Source of the DNA: JAFMJV01 sp963814315
GTDB lineage: Bacteria > Chloroflexota > Limnocylindria > Limnocylindrales > CSP1-4
DNA length: 64,000 nt
Direction: 5' to 3'
NCBI GenBank assembly: GCA_963814315.1
Contig: CAWFCG010000003.1
Span: 124,001 to 188,000, forward strand
In this document: one piece after another, positions 42,601-52,448 of the stretch
Numbering within the stretch: the first letter of the stretch is position 1
Layout of the letters: each line of letters opens with the position of its first letter
Translations under genes and position numbers: made by a program
Notes under the pieces: model-generated
Told to the model about the DNA's origin: nothing
The model's input: only the letters and a program-made list of their open reading frames with translations
Databases searched by the model: none

Positions 42601-43551
42601 ATGACACGACACAAGGGGATCACACCACCAGCGGCGAGGCAGTCCGCTGATGGTCGCGGCTCTTCCGCGGCCGACCAGATCGTCCGATGCTCGCGGCCCG
42701 GCTGTGGGAGGCCGTTGACGAGCGTTGCGTCGATCGCAGCTGGCATCGGCCCCGAGTGCGCGCGGAAGATGGTCGAGCAGTCTGGTGCCGCACACCCCGC
42801 ACCCTCGATCGCGACGCCAGCGGCGACAAGCGACCTCGTCGGAGCCCGCGAAGAGCTAGCAGACTGGGAGGATCTACTTCAGGCGGCGGCGGCGCTCCAG
42901 CGCATCCTGCCTGACGCCACGCTGGTCGGAGGCACGGCAGCCGCATTGTTCGCCGGCCACCGCCGCTCCATGGATGCCGACCATGTCATCGCGGACCTCC
43001 GCTCACACTTCGATGAGGCACTGGCCCAACTCGAAGCCGCCGTCGGCTGGCGTACGGAGCGGCGGCAACGCCCCGTCATCATCATGGGCAGCTTGGATGG
43101 GATCATGACCACCGTCCGAAACCAGCGTCGTTCCGCACCACTCGAAACGACGACCATCGAGACCCGCTACGGCACGATCCGAGTGCCTGTCCCTGACGAG
43201 ATCCTACGGGTCAAGGCATGGCTGGTGGTGGATCGCAATGCCACTCGCGACTTCCTCGACGTCGCGGCGATCTCCCAGAAGCTAGGGACGGCCGAGGCGA
43301 TGCGAGCCCTTGCCAGCCTCGACCGGCTCTACCCCCAGGACGGCGACCTCGGCGCCGTGCGTCAGCAGCTCATGCGACAACTCTCACAGCCTCGGCCATA
43401 CGATCTGGAGGAGATCCGGCCGCGGCTCTCGACGTACAAGGGGATCGTGCCTCGCTGGCGGAAGTGGTCGGCGGTCGAGGCGCAGTGCGGCGCTCTGGGC
43501 GTTGCCATGGGCGAAGCGGTCGCGTCCGGGCGCTCCGGCTGGGATGTGTAG
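42601..43551 (+). CDS. Zinc-finger/AbiEii-like nucleotidyltransferase fusion
   Basis: 316 residues. Residues about 28-58 form a DUF6011-like zinc finger: C30 and C35 in VRCSRPGCGRPLTSVAS, C54 in AGIGPECARKM. From about 107 follows the AbiEii/AbiGii (MenA-type) nucleotidyltransferase domain: LVGGTAAALFAGHRRSMDAD (GG and SxDxD), then the distal RVKAWLVVDRNATRDFLDVA with the family Lys and Asp near 202-217. AbiEii toxins block growth by modifying tRNA and usually follow a small antitoxin gene. Here no antitoxin precedes it; a small ORF follows ten bases later. GAGGA at 42590 favours this start over 42574. Confidence 0.78.
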   Translation: MTRHKGITPPAARQSADGRGSSAADQIVRCSRPGCGRPLTSVASIAAGIGPECARKMVEQSGAAHPAPSIATPAATSDLVGAREELADWEDLLQAAAALQRILPDATLVGGTAAALFAGHRRSMDADHVIADLRSHFDEALAQLEAAVGWRTERRQRPVIIMGSLDGIMTTVRNQRRSAPLETTTIETRYGTIRVPVPDEILRVKAWLVVDRNATRDFLDVAAISQKLGTAEAMRALASLDRLYPQDGDLGAVRQQLMRQLSQPRPYDLEEIRPRLSTYKGIVPRWRKWSAVEAQCGALGVAMGEAVASGRSGWDV

Positions 43552-43554
43552 GAT
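43549..43554 (+). promoter_or_regulatory. -10 element of the 83-aa ORF, overlapping the upstream stop codon
   Basis: TAGGAT whose first three bases are the nucleotidyltransferase stop codon, with N6 to the ATG at 43561. Confidence 0.5.
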
Positions 43555-43560
43555 GACGCG

Positions 43561-43812
43561 ATGATCCACCGCCACCTCGTCGGAGACCCGTCGACGCTTG
43601 CCGCCCTCGACGACCTGCTCGAGAACGGGACGCTGGCCGATTGGCGCCCGGTTCTGGTAAGCGTCCAACGTGACCCGGGAGGCGACCTGGCCCAGAAGCT
43701 CGATACGTTGCTCGGCCGTCGCGACTATCAGGAGACCGGCGCGTTCTGGCGTGCCTATATCGCGCACATACGCGCCACACGCCAGCCTGCGGTCTACCCA
43801 CCGGGCGGGTGA
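43561..43812 (+). CDS. 83-aa helical protein downstream of the nucleotidyltransferase
   Basis: MIHRHLVGDPSTLAALDDLL is followed by ENGTLADWRPVLVSVQRDP, LAQKLDTLLGRRDY and TGAFWRAYIAHIRATRQ. It is all-helical and charged, with no family I recognise. Its start has a TAGGAT -10 element with N6 spacing, so it can be expressed independently of the toxin-like gene. Position and size suggest a partner, possibly the antitoxin, in reversed gene order, but this is inference. The last codons (YPPGG) are written by a REP-like repeat that crosses the stop. Confidence 0.6.
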   Translation: MIHRHLVGDPSTLAALDDLLENGTLADWRPVLVSVQRDPGGDLAQKLDTLLGRRDYQETGAFWRAYIAHIRATRQPAVYPPGG

Positions 43813-43942
43813 ACTGGCGGACCCAGGGGCTCTTGGACCCCCCGCCGCTGTCGCCCTACCCACCGCGCGGGTAGCAGGCCTGCCCAGTGGGTAGCGGCCA
43901 GCCCGCGCTCCGACGCTTCACCCGCCCAGCGGGTAGCAGGCC
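43794..43942. repeat. Cluster of REP-like palindromes
   Basis: CTACCCACCGGGCGGGTGA (43794-43812), CTACCCACCGCGCGGGTAG (43856-43874), GCCCAGTGGGTAGC (43882-43895) and TTCACCCGCCCAGCGGGTAG (starting about 43917) are variants of ACCCGC-loop-GCGGGT hairpins. They fill the space between the 83-aa ORF and the converging gene at 43959. Related copies occur at 17564 and 54899-54982. Confidence 0.6.
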
Positions 43943-43958
43943 ACCGCACGCCAAAGCC

Positions 43959-44426
43959 TTACTCGAGGCGGCGATCGTCGCCGATGTGCTTGGCGGCGGC
44001 GACGCGGGTCGTGTCGGAACGAGCTCGCCGAGCCTCGGCCGTCAGCGCCTTGAGGATGGCCTCCACATCGGCCCGGAGGGTTCGGTCGTGGATCTTCTCG
44101 GTCCAGCGGACTCCGGTCTCGATCCGGCGTTGGTCGATCAGGATGTCCATGCGCCCCAGGTCGGGCTCCTCCACATCGGCTCGGTCGAACGCGACCTGGA
44201 GGCCGACGATGTGCCCATCTTCCAGTTGCCAGGCAGCCACGAAGGAGTCGTCATCAGCGACGGTCCATCGAACCTCATGCTGCCGCACGACGACCCCGCC
44301 ACGCGATGGTAGCCCGACGTAGTCGGGACGCAGGATCTGCATCCCGCCACGGCCGGTGAAGTAGCGGTAGACGAGCGCGCCAAGACCGAATGCGATGACG
44401 AGATAGACCAGCTCGGTCGGGATCAT
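43959..44426 (-). CDS. Membrane-anchored hypothetical protein
   Basis: 155 residues. One N-terminal transmembrane helix (IPTELVYLVIAFGLGALVYR) is followed by a cytoplasmic domain with beta-strands (GGVVVRQHEVRWTVADDDSF) and a basic helical C-terminus (VEAILKALTAEARRARSD). I do not recognise the family. It lies about 30 bases after parB on the same strand and may be co-transcribed with parA-parB, though a functional link is not shown. Confidence 0.6.
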   Translation of the reverse strand: MIPTELVYLVIAFGLGALVYRYFTGRGGMQILRPDYVGLPSRGGVVVRQHEVRWTVADDDSFVAAWQLEDGHIVGLQVAFDRADVEEPDLGRMDILIDQRRIETGVRWTEKIHDRTLRADVEAILKALTAEARRARSDTTRVAAAKHIGDDRRLE

Positions 44427-44459
44427 GCGCGTCTGGTCGCGTAGCGCGACTCGCCCCGC

Positions 44460-45536
44460 CTAGTAGCGCGACTCGCTGCTTCCGCCGCTGCCGATCTGGC
44501 TCGCCAGGCTGCCCGAGCCGATGGAGCCTGCCGGTTCACGCCCTTCGCCGGCACGCACCACAGCGATGGCGTTCTCAAGCTTGATCTTGGCCAGCGTCAG
44601 GTACTTGGCGAACTGCTGACGCTCGTTCATGGAGGCCTCGCTCAAGGCCGGGTCGGACATCAGCGCCTCGGCCAGTTCGCGGACGGCGGCTGAGAGATGC
44701 TCGCTGGCGATGTCGATACCGACCGCATCGACGGCCGGTCCGTCATGCTCCATGGGCACCGCCACGAACTCCGCGGGCGCCACCTCCGCCACCTCCACCA
44801 GCGCCGTTTCACCCTCAGCCAGCGGTACCAGCCTGGGCTTGCCGTCGATGCGCTGCCTGAGCTTGACCAGGCTGAGCTCCCCGGATGCGACCTGCTTGGC
44901 CAGTCGGCGGCGCTTCCTCGGGTCATCGACCTTCATCAGCTCATAGGCGTGTGAAAGTGTGTCCCGGCGCACTGAGACAAGCTCGCGGATCTCAGGTGGT
45001 GCATCGGCCAGGCGCAGCCGATTCTCCAGGTAGCCCTTGTCCTTGCCTAGCTTGGTGGCCAGCTTGCGCAGGCTGTAGCCGTGGTCGCGGGTCATGCGCT
45101 CGAACATCTCCGCTTCCTCAAGCGGGGAGATGTCCTCACGTTGGAGATTCTCGATGATGGCGATCTCCAGCGCGGCCTCATCATCGATGTGCTCGACGAT
45201 GACGGGGAGCATGCTCAGCCCGGCGATCTTGGAGGCACGCCAGCGCCGCTCGCCGGCCACGATCTGGTAGTCGCCATCCGCACGTGGGCGCACCAGCACC
45301 GGCTGCAGCACGCCGTGTTCACGAATCGAAGCGGCGAGGTCCTGCAGCCCATCCTCATCGAAGTGCTGGCGTGGCTGGTTGGGGTTGGAATAGACGCGCT
45401 CGATGGGCAGGCGTCGCACGTCCCTGACGCTGCTGCGATCGTCAGGCCTGAGCAGATCCATCAAGGCCGGCGTGTACTCCGTACGCTCGTGTGACAGACG
45501 TTCCGCGGCCTGGGAGCGAAAATCGGGTCTAGCCAA
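44460..45536 (-). CDS. parB: Chromosome partitioning protein ParB
   Basis: 358 residues. The N-terminal ParB/Srx CTPase domain has IERVYSNPNQPRQHFDEDGL, IREHGVLQPVLVRPRADGDY and the arginine box IVAGERRWRASKIAG, then IENLQREDISPLEEAEMFER. A central helix-turn-helix follows (YSLRKLATKLGKDKGYLENR). The C-terminus is a helical dimerisation region plus a glycine/serine-rich tail. ParB binds parS sites, spreads as a CTP-dependent clamp and loads SMC. Its start overlaps the parA stop by eight bases. I see no parS sequence (TGTTTCACGTGAAACA-like) in the window. Confidence 0.93.
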   Translation of the reverse strand: MARPDFRSQAAERLSHERTEYTPALMDLLRPDDRSSVRDVRRLPIERVYSNPNQPRQHFDEDGLQDLAASIREHGVLQPVLVRPRADGDYQIVAGERRWRASKIAGLSMLPVIVEHIDDEAALEIAIIENLQREDISPLEEAEMFERMTRDHGYSLRKLATKLGKDKGYLENRLRLADAPPEIRELVSVRRDTLSHAYELMKVDDPRKRRRLAKQVASGELSLVKLRQRIDGKPRLVPLAEGETALVEVAEVAPAEFVAVPMEHDGPAVDAVGIDIASEHLSAAVRELAEALMSDPALSEASMNERQQFAKYLTLAKIKLENAIAVVRAGEGREPAGSIGSGSLASQIGSGGSSESRY

Positions 45537-46299
45537 GTTCGAGCACCTCCTGCGCGAGCTCCCGGTATGCCGTAGCGGCGGCCGACCGGCTGGCGTAGGC
45601 GGTCACGGGCTTGCCGGCCAGCGGCGCCTCGCCCAGTCGGACGGTCTGCTTCACGATGGTGTTGAAGACGTGATAGTCGCCCAACTCTTTCAGCTCGGCC
45701 AGCATGTCCTTGGCCAGGTTGGTGCGGCCGTCGTAGAACGTGGGCAGGATGCCCATGATGCGAAGGCGTGCGTTGAGCCCCTTGCTCTGGATCTGCATGA
45801 CCAGGTTGGCCAGTGCCCGAAAGCCCTTGAGCGAGTAGTACTGCGTCTGGACCGGGATGATCACCGCATCACTGGCCACCAGCGCATTGATGGTGAGCAG
45901 ACCGAGTGTCGGGGGACAGTCGATGAGCACGTAGTCGTACTGCTTTTCCGCCCAACCATGCAGCACCTCGCGCAGGGCATGTTCCCGGCCGATGCTGCTG
46001 AACAACTGGTTCTCCGTGGCCGACAGGTCGATGTCCGAGGGTGCGACATCCACGTTCTCGGTATCGGTCTGCTCGACGATATCCTCGAGTGTGAGCGAGG
46101 GGTCCAGCAGCACGTTGGCGATCGACACGTCTATGTCACGGGCATTCAGCCCGAGCCCGACAGTCAGGTTGGCCTGGGGGTCCATGTCCACGCACAAGAT
46201 CCGATGGCCGAGCTCTGCGAGGGCGCCGCCGAGGTTGATGGTGGTGGTGGTCTTGCCCACGCCACCCTTCTGGTTCGCGATCGAGATGATCCGTGCCAA
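45529..46299 (-). CDS. parA: Chromosome partitioning ATPase ParA
   Basis: 256-residue Soj-type ParA. The deviant Walker A motif is ISIANQKGGVGKTTTTINLG, Walker A' lies in ILCVDMDPQANLTVGLG, and Walker B in YDYVLIDCPPTLGLLTINAL. A C-terminal DNA-binding region with basic residues follows. The TTG at 46299 is selected because ACGGAGGA precedes it by about five bases and the family N-terminus (ARIISIANQKGG) starts immediately. It drives origin segregation together with ParB. Confidence 0.93.
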   Translation of the reverse strand: MARIISIANQKGGVGKTTTTINLGGALAELGHRILCVDMDPQANLTVGLGLNARDIDVSIANVLLDPSLTLEDIVEQTDTENVDVAPSDIDLSATENQLFSSIGREHALREVLHGWAEKQYDYVLIDCPPTLGLLTINALVASDAVIIPVQTQYYSLKGFRALANLVMQIQSKGLNARLRIMGILPTFYDGRTNLAKDMLAELKELGDYHVFNTIVKQTVRLGEAPLAGKPVTAYASRSAAATAYRELAQEVLELG

Positions 46300-46569
46300 G
46301 ACGTCCTCCGTGGGCTCCGGGGCGGTGTGACCTCCGCGGCCTGCGCCGTCCAATCTACCGCATGGGGTGCGTGGGCACCAGTCGCTTGCCGGCAAGCGTG
46401 GAGACGCGTGGAGACAGGCGCTTTTGGCCGAGCCGAGTGGTCGTGGGCGCGATGGTGCGGCCGAGGCCCGTCGCGGGCAGTCAGATTCGCGGACCTAGGC
46501 GGGGGCCGGGCGAGGGCCAGAGGGCAGACGAGGGCCACGGGCAGGCGAGGACCACGAGGGAGGCTCCGA
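46300..46569. other. Divergent intergenic region parA/pccB
   Basis: 270 bases of very GC-rich DNA containing both promoters. No clear -10 hexamer with the TAnnnT-N6 rule is present at either gene; both have Shine-Dalgarno sites (GGAGGA for parA, GGAGG for pccB). An AGACGCGTGGAGAC-like short direct repeat occurs near 46400. Confidence 0.4.
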
Positions 46570-48123
46570 GTGACCGACAACCGGGCGCAGATCGACCGCC
46601 TGCACGAGCTCCGTGCACAGTCACGACTGGGCGGCGGTCAGGCGCGCATCGACAAGCAGCACGAGAAAGGCAAGCTCACCGCACGCGAACGCCTTGAGTT
46701 GCTGCTTGATGCTGACAGCTTCGTCGAGTTCGATGCCTTCGTCACGCACCGCTCGTACGACTTCGGGTTGAACGAGCAACGCATCCTGGGCGACGGCGTG
46801 GTCACCGGCCACGGCACCATCGACGGACGGCTCGTGTTCGTCTTCAGCCAGGACTTCACCGTCTTCGGCGGCTCGCTCTCGGAAGCGCATGCCGAGAAGA
46901 TCTGCAAGGTGATGGATCTGGCCATGAAGGTCGGGGCTCCCGTCATCGGCCTCAACGACTCGGGCGGCGCACGCATCCAGGAGGGCGTGGTCTCGCTCGG
47001 TGGCTATGCCGACATCTTCCTGCGCAACGTCATGGCGTCGGGCGTCATCCCGCAGATCTCGCTGATCATGGGTCCCTGCGCAGGGGGTGCCGTGTACTCG
47101 CCGGCGATCACCGATTTCACGCTGATGGTCGAAGGCAGCAGCTATATGTTCGTGACGGGACCGGACGTGGTGCGCACGGTGACCCACGAGCAGGTCGACT
47201 TCGAGGGGCTTGGCGGCGCCTCGGTCCACACGGCCATCAGCGGTGTCGCGCACTATGCCGCGCCTGACGAAGGTTCGCTCCTGGCGACCGCGCGACGACT
47301 TCTCGATCACTTGCCGCAGAACAACACCGCCACCGCGCCATGTCGGCAGACATCCGATCCGTCCGACCGAACCGACGCAGCGCTCGACGAGATCATCCCC
47401 GAGTCACCTGCCCAGCCGTATGACATGCACGAGATCATCGACCGCATCGTGGACGACGGGGATTTCCTGGAGCTCCAGCCGGCCTGGGCGGCCAACATCA
47501 TCATCGGCTTTGCCCACCTTGATGGGCGTTCGGTCGGCATCGTGGCGCAGCAGCCGGCCGTGCTGGCGGGCGCGCTCGACATCAACGCCTCGGACAAGGC
47601 GGCGCGCTTCGTGCGTACTTGTGACGCCTTCAATGTGCCGCTGCTGACCATCGAGGACGTGCCCGGCTTCCTGCCTGGCGTGGCACAGGAGCACGGCGGC
47701 ATCATCCGCCACGGTGCCAAGCTGCTGTATGCCTACTGCGAAGCGACGGTGCCCAAGGTGACCGTCATCACGCGCAAGGCCTACGGTGGTGCCTACGACG
47801 TGATGAGCTCCAAGCACGTGCGCGGCGATGTCAATCTGGCCTGGCCCACGGCGCGCATCGCGGTCATGGGCGTGGAGGGCGCGGTCAAGATCATCTTCCG
47901 CGATGAGCTGGCCGGCGCCGATGATCGTGCGGCCGAGCTGGCACGCTTGACGCACGAATACGAGGAGCGCTTCGCCAATCCGTACGTGGCGGCGGGGCGT
48001 GGCTACCTGGACGACGTCATCGTGCCGTCCGAGACACGGCCGCGCGTCATCGCTGCATTCAAGATGCTGCAGGGCAAGCGGGACGAGAACCCACGTCGCA
48101 AGCACGGCAACATCCCCCTGTGA
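46570..48123 (+). CDS. pccB: Acyl-CoA carboxylase carboxyltransferase (propionyl-CoA carboxylase beta)
   Basis: 517-residue carboxyltransferase. The N-terminal crotonase-type domain has KQHEKGKLTARERLELLLDA, FSQDFTVFGGSLSEAHAEKI and the oxyanion loop MGPCAGGAVYSPAITDFTL. The C-terminal domain has LLTIEDVPGFLPGVAQEHGG, ITRKAYGGAYDVMSSKHVRG, and ends KRDENPRRKHGNIPL, the typical PccB tail. It moves the carboxyl group from carboxybiotin to propionyl-CoA (possibly also acetyl-CoA). The GTG has GGAGG five bases upstream. It heads an operon with the biotin carboxylase, carrier, mutase and epimerase, which fixes propionyl-CoA as the substrate. Confidence 0.93.
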   Translation: MTDNRAQIDRLHELRAQSRLGGGQARIDKQHEKGKLTARERLELLLDADSFVEFDAFVTHRSYDFGLNEQRILGDGVVTGHGTIDGRLVFVFSQDFTVFGGSLSEAHAEKICKVMDLAMKVGAPVIGLNDSGGARIQEGVVSLGGYADIFLRNVMASGVIPQISLIMGPCAGGAVYSPAITDFTLMVEGSSYMFVTGPDVVRTVTHEQVDFEGLGGASVHTAISGVAHYAAPDEGSLLATARRLLDHLPQNNTATAPCRQTSDPSDRTDAALDEIIPESPAQPYDMHEIIDRIVDDGDFLELQPAWAANIIIGFAHLDGRSVGIVAQQPAVLAGALDINASDKAARFVRTCDAFNVPLLTIEDVPGFLPGVAQEHGGIIRHGAKLLYAYCEATVPKVTVITRKAYGGAYDVMSSKHVRGDVNLAWPTARIAVMGVEGAVKIIFRDELAGADDRAAELARLTHEYEERFANPYVAAGRGYLDDVIVPSETRPRVIAAFKMLQGKRDENPRRKHGNIPL

Positions 48124-48126
48124 GCC

Positions 48127-48142
48127 GTCTTTGCGCAAAGAC
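48127..48142. promoter_or_regulatory. Perfect 16-bp palindrome between pccB and the biotin carboxylase gene
   Basis: GTCTTTGCGCAAAGAC reads the same on both strands. It starts four bases after the pccB stop and ends before the ATG at 48146. As RNA it could only form a short hairpin without loop, so a protein-binding site is more likely than a terminator. Confidence 0.45.
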
Positions 48143-48145
48143 AAG

Positions 48146-49801
48146 ATGGTGCCGGATCGGCATGCCAAGCCTGACACGGCCGTGAGCGACGCTCAGCCTC
48201 CCTTCCGGCGCTTGCTTGTCGCCAACCGCGGTGAGATCGCGGTCCGCGTCATCCGAACCTGTCGTGAGCTGGGCGTCGAGACGGTGGCGGTCTATTCCGA
48301 TGCGGATGCCGGCGCGCTCCATGTCCGCTTGGCCGACCAGGCGGTGCGGTTGGGTCCAGCCCCCGCGGCCGAGTCCTACCTGCGCGGCGACCTGATCGTG
48401 GAGGCGGCGCTCCGGACCGACGCCAAGGCCATCCATCCGGGCTACGGCTTCCTTTCCGAGCAGGCGGCATTCGGGTCTGCGGTGGAGTCGGCCGGTTTGG
48501 TCTTCGTGGGTCCGGCGCCCGCGACGCTGGCGTCGCTGGGGGACAAGCTGGAAGCGCGAGCGTCGGCGGCCGCGGTCGGGGTGCCGATCGTGCCGGGCAT
48601 GTTCGAGCCGCTGGTGGTACTGGCGGTGGCGGGTGCCAAAGCTGGTTCCGTGGCTGGCTCCGAGGCCGATACCCCGGCCGATACCCCGGCAGAGATCGCC
48701 CAAGCCGCTGCCGAGATCGCCCGCGCGGCGTCCGAGATCGGCTTTCCGCTCCTCATCAAGGCGGCTGCCGGAGGTGGTGGCCGGGGCATGCGGCGCGTGG
48801 ATGATCCGTCCGAGTTGGAGGCCGCCGTCGCGGCTGCAGCGCGCGAATCCGAGCAGGCCTTCGGCGACGGCTCAGTCTACTTGGAACGACTGATCGAAGG
48901 CGGGCGACACATCGAGGTGCAGCTGCTGGGTGACGATAGCGGGCACGTGGTCGCCCTCGGCGAGCGCGACTGCTCGACACAGCGACGCCATCAGAAGCTG
49001 GTGGAAGAAGCACCCGCGCAGGGCTTGACGCAGGACCAGCGTAAGCGAGTGCAACAGATGGCGGTGAGCGTCGCCAGCTCGGTCGGGCTGCGCAACGCCG
49101 CCACGGCCGAGTTCCTCTATGCCCCTGACGGCGCCTTCTACTTCCTCGAGGTCAACGCGCGTCTCCAAGTCGAGCATGGTGTCACCGAGCTGATCAGCGG
49201 CCTTGACCTGGTGCGCGAGCAGCTCTTCATCGCCGCCGGCGAGCCGCTGTCCCAGGCGGTCCTCGCTGCCGCGGAGATCGCCGCCACACCGAGGCACCAC
49301 GCCATCGAGCTGCGCATCAGTGCTGAGGATCCGGCCCGCGACTTTGCACCGGTGCCCGGGCTCGTGACGCGCTGGCGTGAGCCGGGTGGACCCGGCGTAC
49401 GGATGGATTCGGGGATCGAGCAAGGCTGGCGCATCCCTGGCGACTACGATCCGATGTTGGCCAAGATCCTGGTCGTGGCACCCGACCGGGAGGCGGCACT
49501 GGCCCGAGCGCGTCGGGCCGTCGATGAGTTCGAGACCGGCGGCGTGCAGACGACGCTGCCATTCCACGCCTGGCTCCTCCGACACCCCGAGTTCACCGAA
49601 GGCCGGCTGCGAACCGACCTGGTGGCGCGCGACTGGGACCCGGTACCCCTCCGCGCGGCAGCTGCCGAGCGTGCTGCGGATGCTGTGTCCCGCCACGTCT
49701 GGGAGGTCTCCCGACCGGCGCTCTCCGCAGCGACCAGCGAAGCCGTCGAGTCTCCCTGTGCGGATCCGGTCCGCGGCTGGGGATCGGAACGGTGGACCTG
49801 A
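48146..49801 (+). CDS. Biotin carboxylase subunit of acyl-CoA carboxylase
   Basis: 551 residues, ATP-grasp enzyme that carboxylates biotin. N-terminal RRLLVANRGEIAVRVIRTCR, then IHPGYGFLSEQAAFGSAVE, the glycine-rich loop LLIKAAAGGGGRGMRRVDD (about residue 205), the catalytic region FYFLEVNARLQVEHGVTELI, and biotin carboxylase C-terminal motifs IELRISAEDPARDFAPVPG. Oddity: an insertion around residues 155-195 of alanine-rich repeats (VAVAGAKAGSVAGSEADTPA, then DTPAEIAQAAAEIARAAS) interrupts the ATP-grasp lid region. The ATG at 48146 and a GTG at 48182 are both possible starts. Operon with pccB. Confidence 0.9.
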   Translation: MVPDRHAKPDTAVSDAQPPFRRLLVANRGEIAVRVIRTCRELGVETVAVYSDADAGALHVRLADQAVRLGPAPAAESYLRGDLIVEAALRTDAKAIHPGYGFLSEQAAFGSAVESAGLVFVGPAPATLASLGDKLEARASAAAVGVPIVPGMFEPLVVLAVAGAKAGSVAGSEADTPADTPAEIAQAAAEIARAASEIGFPLLIKAAAGGGGRGMRRVDDPSELEAAVAAAARESEQAFGDGSVYLERLIEGGRHIEVQLLGDDSGHVVALGERDCSTQRRHQKLVEEAPAQGLTQDQRKRVQQMAVSVASSVGLRNAATAEFLYAPDGAFYFLEVNARLQVEHGVTELISGLDLVREQLFIAAGEPLSQAVLAAAEIAATPRHHAIELRISAEDPARDFAPVPGLVTRWREPGGPGVRMDSGIEQGWRIPGDYDPMLAKILVVAPDREAALARARRAVDEFETGGVQTTLPFHAWLLRHPEFTEGRLRTDLVARDWDPVPLRAAAAERAADAVSRHVWEVSRPALSAATSEAVESPCADPVRGWGSERWT

Positions 49802-49816
49802 CATGAGGAACGCGCA

Positions 49817-50299
49817 GTGACTGATCACCGCGGACATCTACAGCTCCGGGTCGAGGGTCTCGATGGCGCCGTCTTGCATCGCGCCGAGGATGAGATCCCC
49901 CCAGTCCGGGGCCGTGATCCGGAGGTGCGTTCCCTCGATCGTGCCGCGGATGACCGGGCTTCAGGGGTGCACCGCTACGAGACCACGGTCGATGGCTGGG
50001 TCTTTCGAATGTCGGTCGAGGACGAGCCCCGTTCGCTGCTCCGTGAGCGTGCCGGACAAGGGACCGAGCGAGACGCCAAGCTGGGAAGCGGCACCATCAA
50101 GGCCCAGATCCCCGGACGCGTCGTCCGGCTTTGGGTGGCGGAGGGTGATACCGTCGAGGTGGGACAGCGCCTGCTCGCCATCGAGGCCATGAAGATGGAG
50201 AACGAGGTGCGCGCCCCGCACGCCGGCACGGTCGAGTCGATCCGTGTCGCCGTTGATGGCAGCGTGGAGCTCGGCGATGAGCTCCTGACAGTGAGGTAG
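49817..50299 (+). CDS. Biotin carboxyl carrier protein
   Basis: 160 residues. The C-terminal biotinyl domain carries the acceptor lysine at K126 in LLAIEAMKMENEVRAPHAGT. The N-terminal half (YETTVDGWVFRMSVEDEPRS, LLRERAG) is like the BT domain that links carboxylase and carrier within fused PccA proteins. The carrier therefore appears split from its carboxylase as a free subunit. GTG start 15 bases after the upstream stop. It shuttles carboxybiotin between the biotin carboxylase and PccB. Confidence 0.88.
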   Translation: MTDHRGHLQLRVEGLDGAVLHRAEDEIPPVRGRDPEVRSLDRAADDRASGVHRYETTVDGWVFRMSVEDEPRSLLRERAGQGTERDAKLGSGTIKAQIPGRVVRLWVAEGDTVEVGQRLLAIEAMKMENEVRAPHAGTVESIRVAVDGSVELGDELLTVR

Positions 50300-50301
50300 G
50301 G

Positions 50302-51969
<1,668 letters not shown>

Positions 51970-51977
51970 GAGGGATC

Positions 51978-52448
51978 ATGGTCGAACTCGCAGGTCGCAC
52001 CTTCAGTCGGGTCCATCACGTCGCCTACATCGTGCGTGACATCGACGAGTCGCTGGCGTTCTACCGAGATACGTTGGGACTCCCGGTCGGCCTCGTGCTG
52101 CCCATCGAATCTGATGCGGTCATCGTGGCCTTCCTGGAGATCGGCGAGACCAAGATCGAGCTGGTGCAGCCGACCACGACCACGACCGGTGTGGCGCGCT
52201 TCCTCGAGTCGAAGGGAGAGGGCTTCCACCACGTCTGCTTCGAGACACCCGATGTCGATGTCACGCTGACCGAGCTCGCCGCCAAGGGCGTCGAGATCAT
52301 CGACTCGCAGGCCCGGAAGGGTGCCGAGGGCCCGATCGCGTTCATCCACCCGCGTTCGTGCAACGGCGTGTTGACTGAACTCATCGAAGCGCCCGGTGGT
52401 CCCGCATGGGACCGCCTCGGCTACGAGGGCGACCCGCTCGCAGGCTGA
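51978..52448 (+). CDS. mce: Methylmalonyl-CoA epimerase
   Basis: 156-residue VOC-fold enzyme that converts (S)- to (R)-methylmalonyl-CoA. Metal ligands are expected in VHHVAYIVRDIDESLAFYRD (His), EGFHHVCFETPDVDVTLTE (His) and LTELIEAPGGPAW (Glu). The substrate segment IGETKIELVQPT and the IDSQARKGAEGPIAFIHP strand are typical. TAGGAGGGATC gives an excellent ribosome site. It is the last gene of the pcc-mutA operon. Its 3' end overlaps the converging tetR gene by 28 bases. Confidence 0.93.
   Translation: MVELAGRTFSRVHHVAYIVRDIDESLAFYRDTLGLPVGLVLPIESDAVIVAFLEIGETKIELVQPTTTTTGVARFLESKGEGFHHVCFETPDVDVTLTELAAKGVEIIDSQARKGAEGPIAFIHPRSCNGVLTELIEAPGGPAWDRLGYEGDPLAG

Noticed and set aside
46300..46569. 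Cobalamin riboswitch before the methylmalonyl-CoA operon
   Set aside because: No B12-box-like sequence or long structured leader is recognisable, and pccB has a short distance to its ribosome site.
44400..46600. Replication origin next to parA-parB
   Set aside because: No dnaA, rsmG or mnmG genes, no DnaA-box cluster and no parS sequence are visible.
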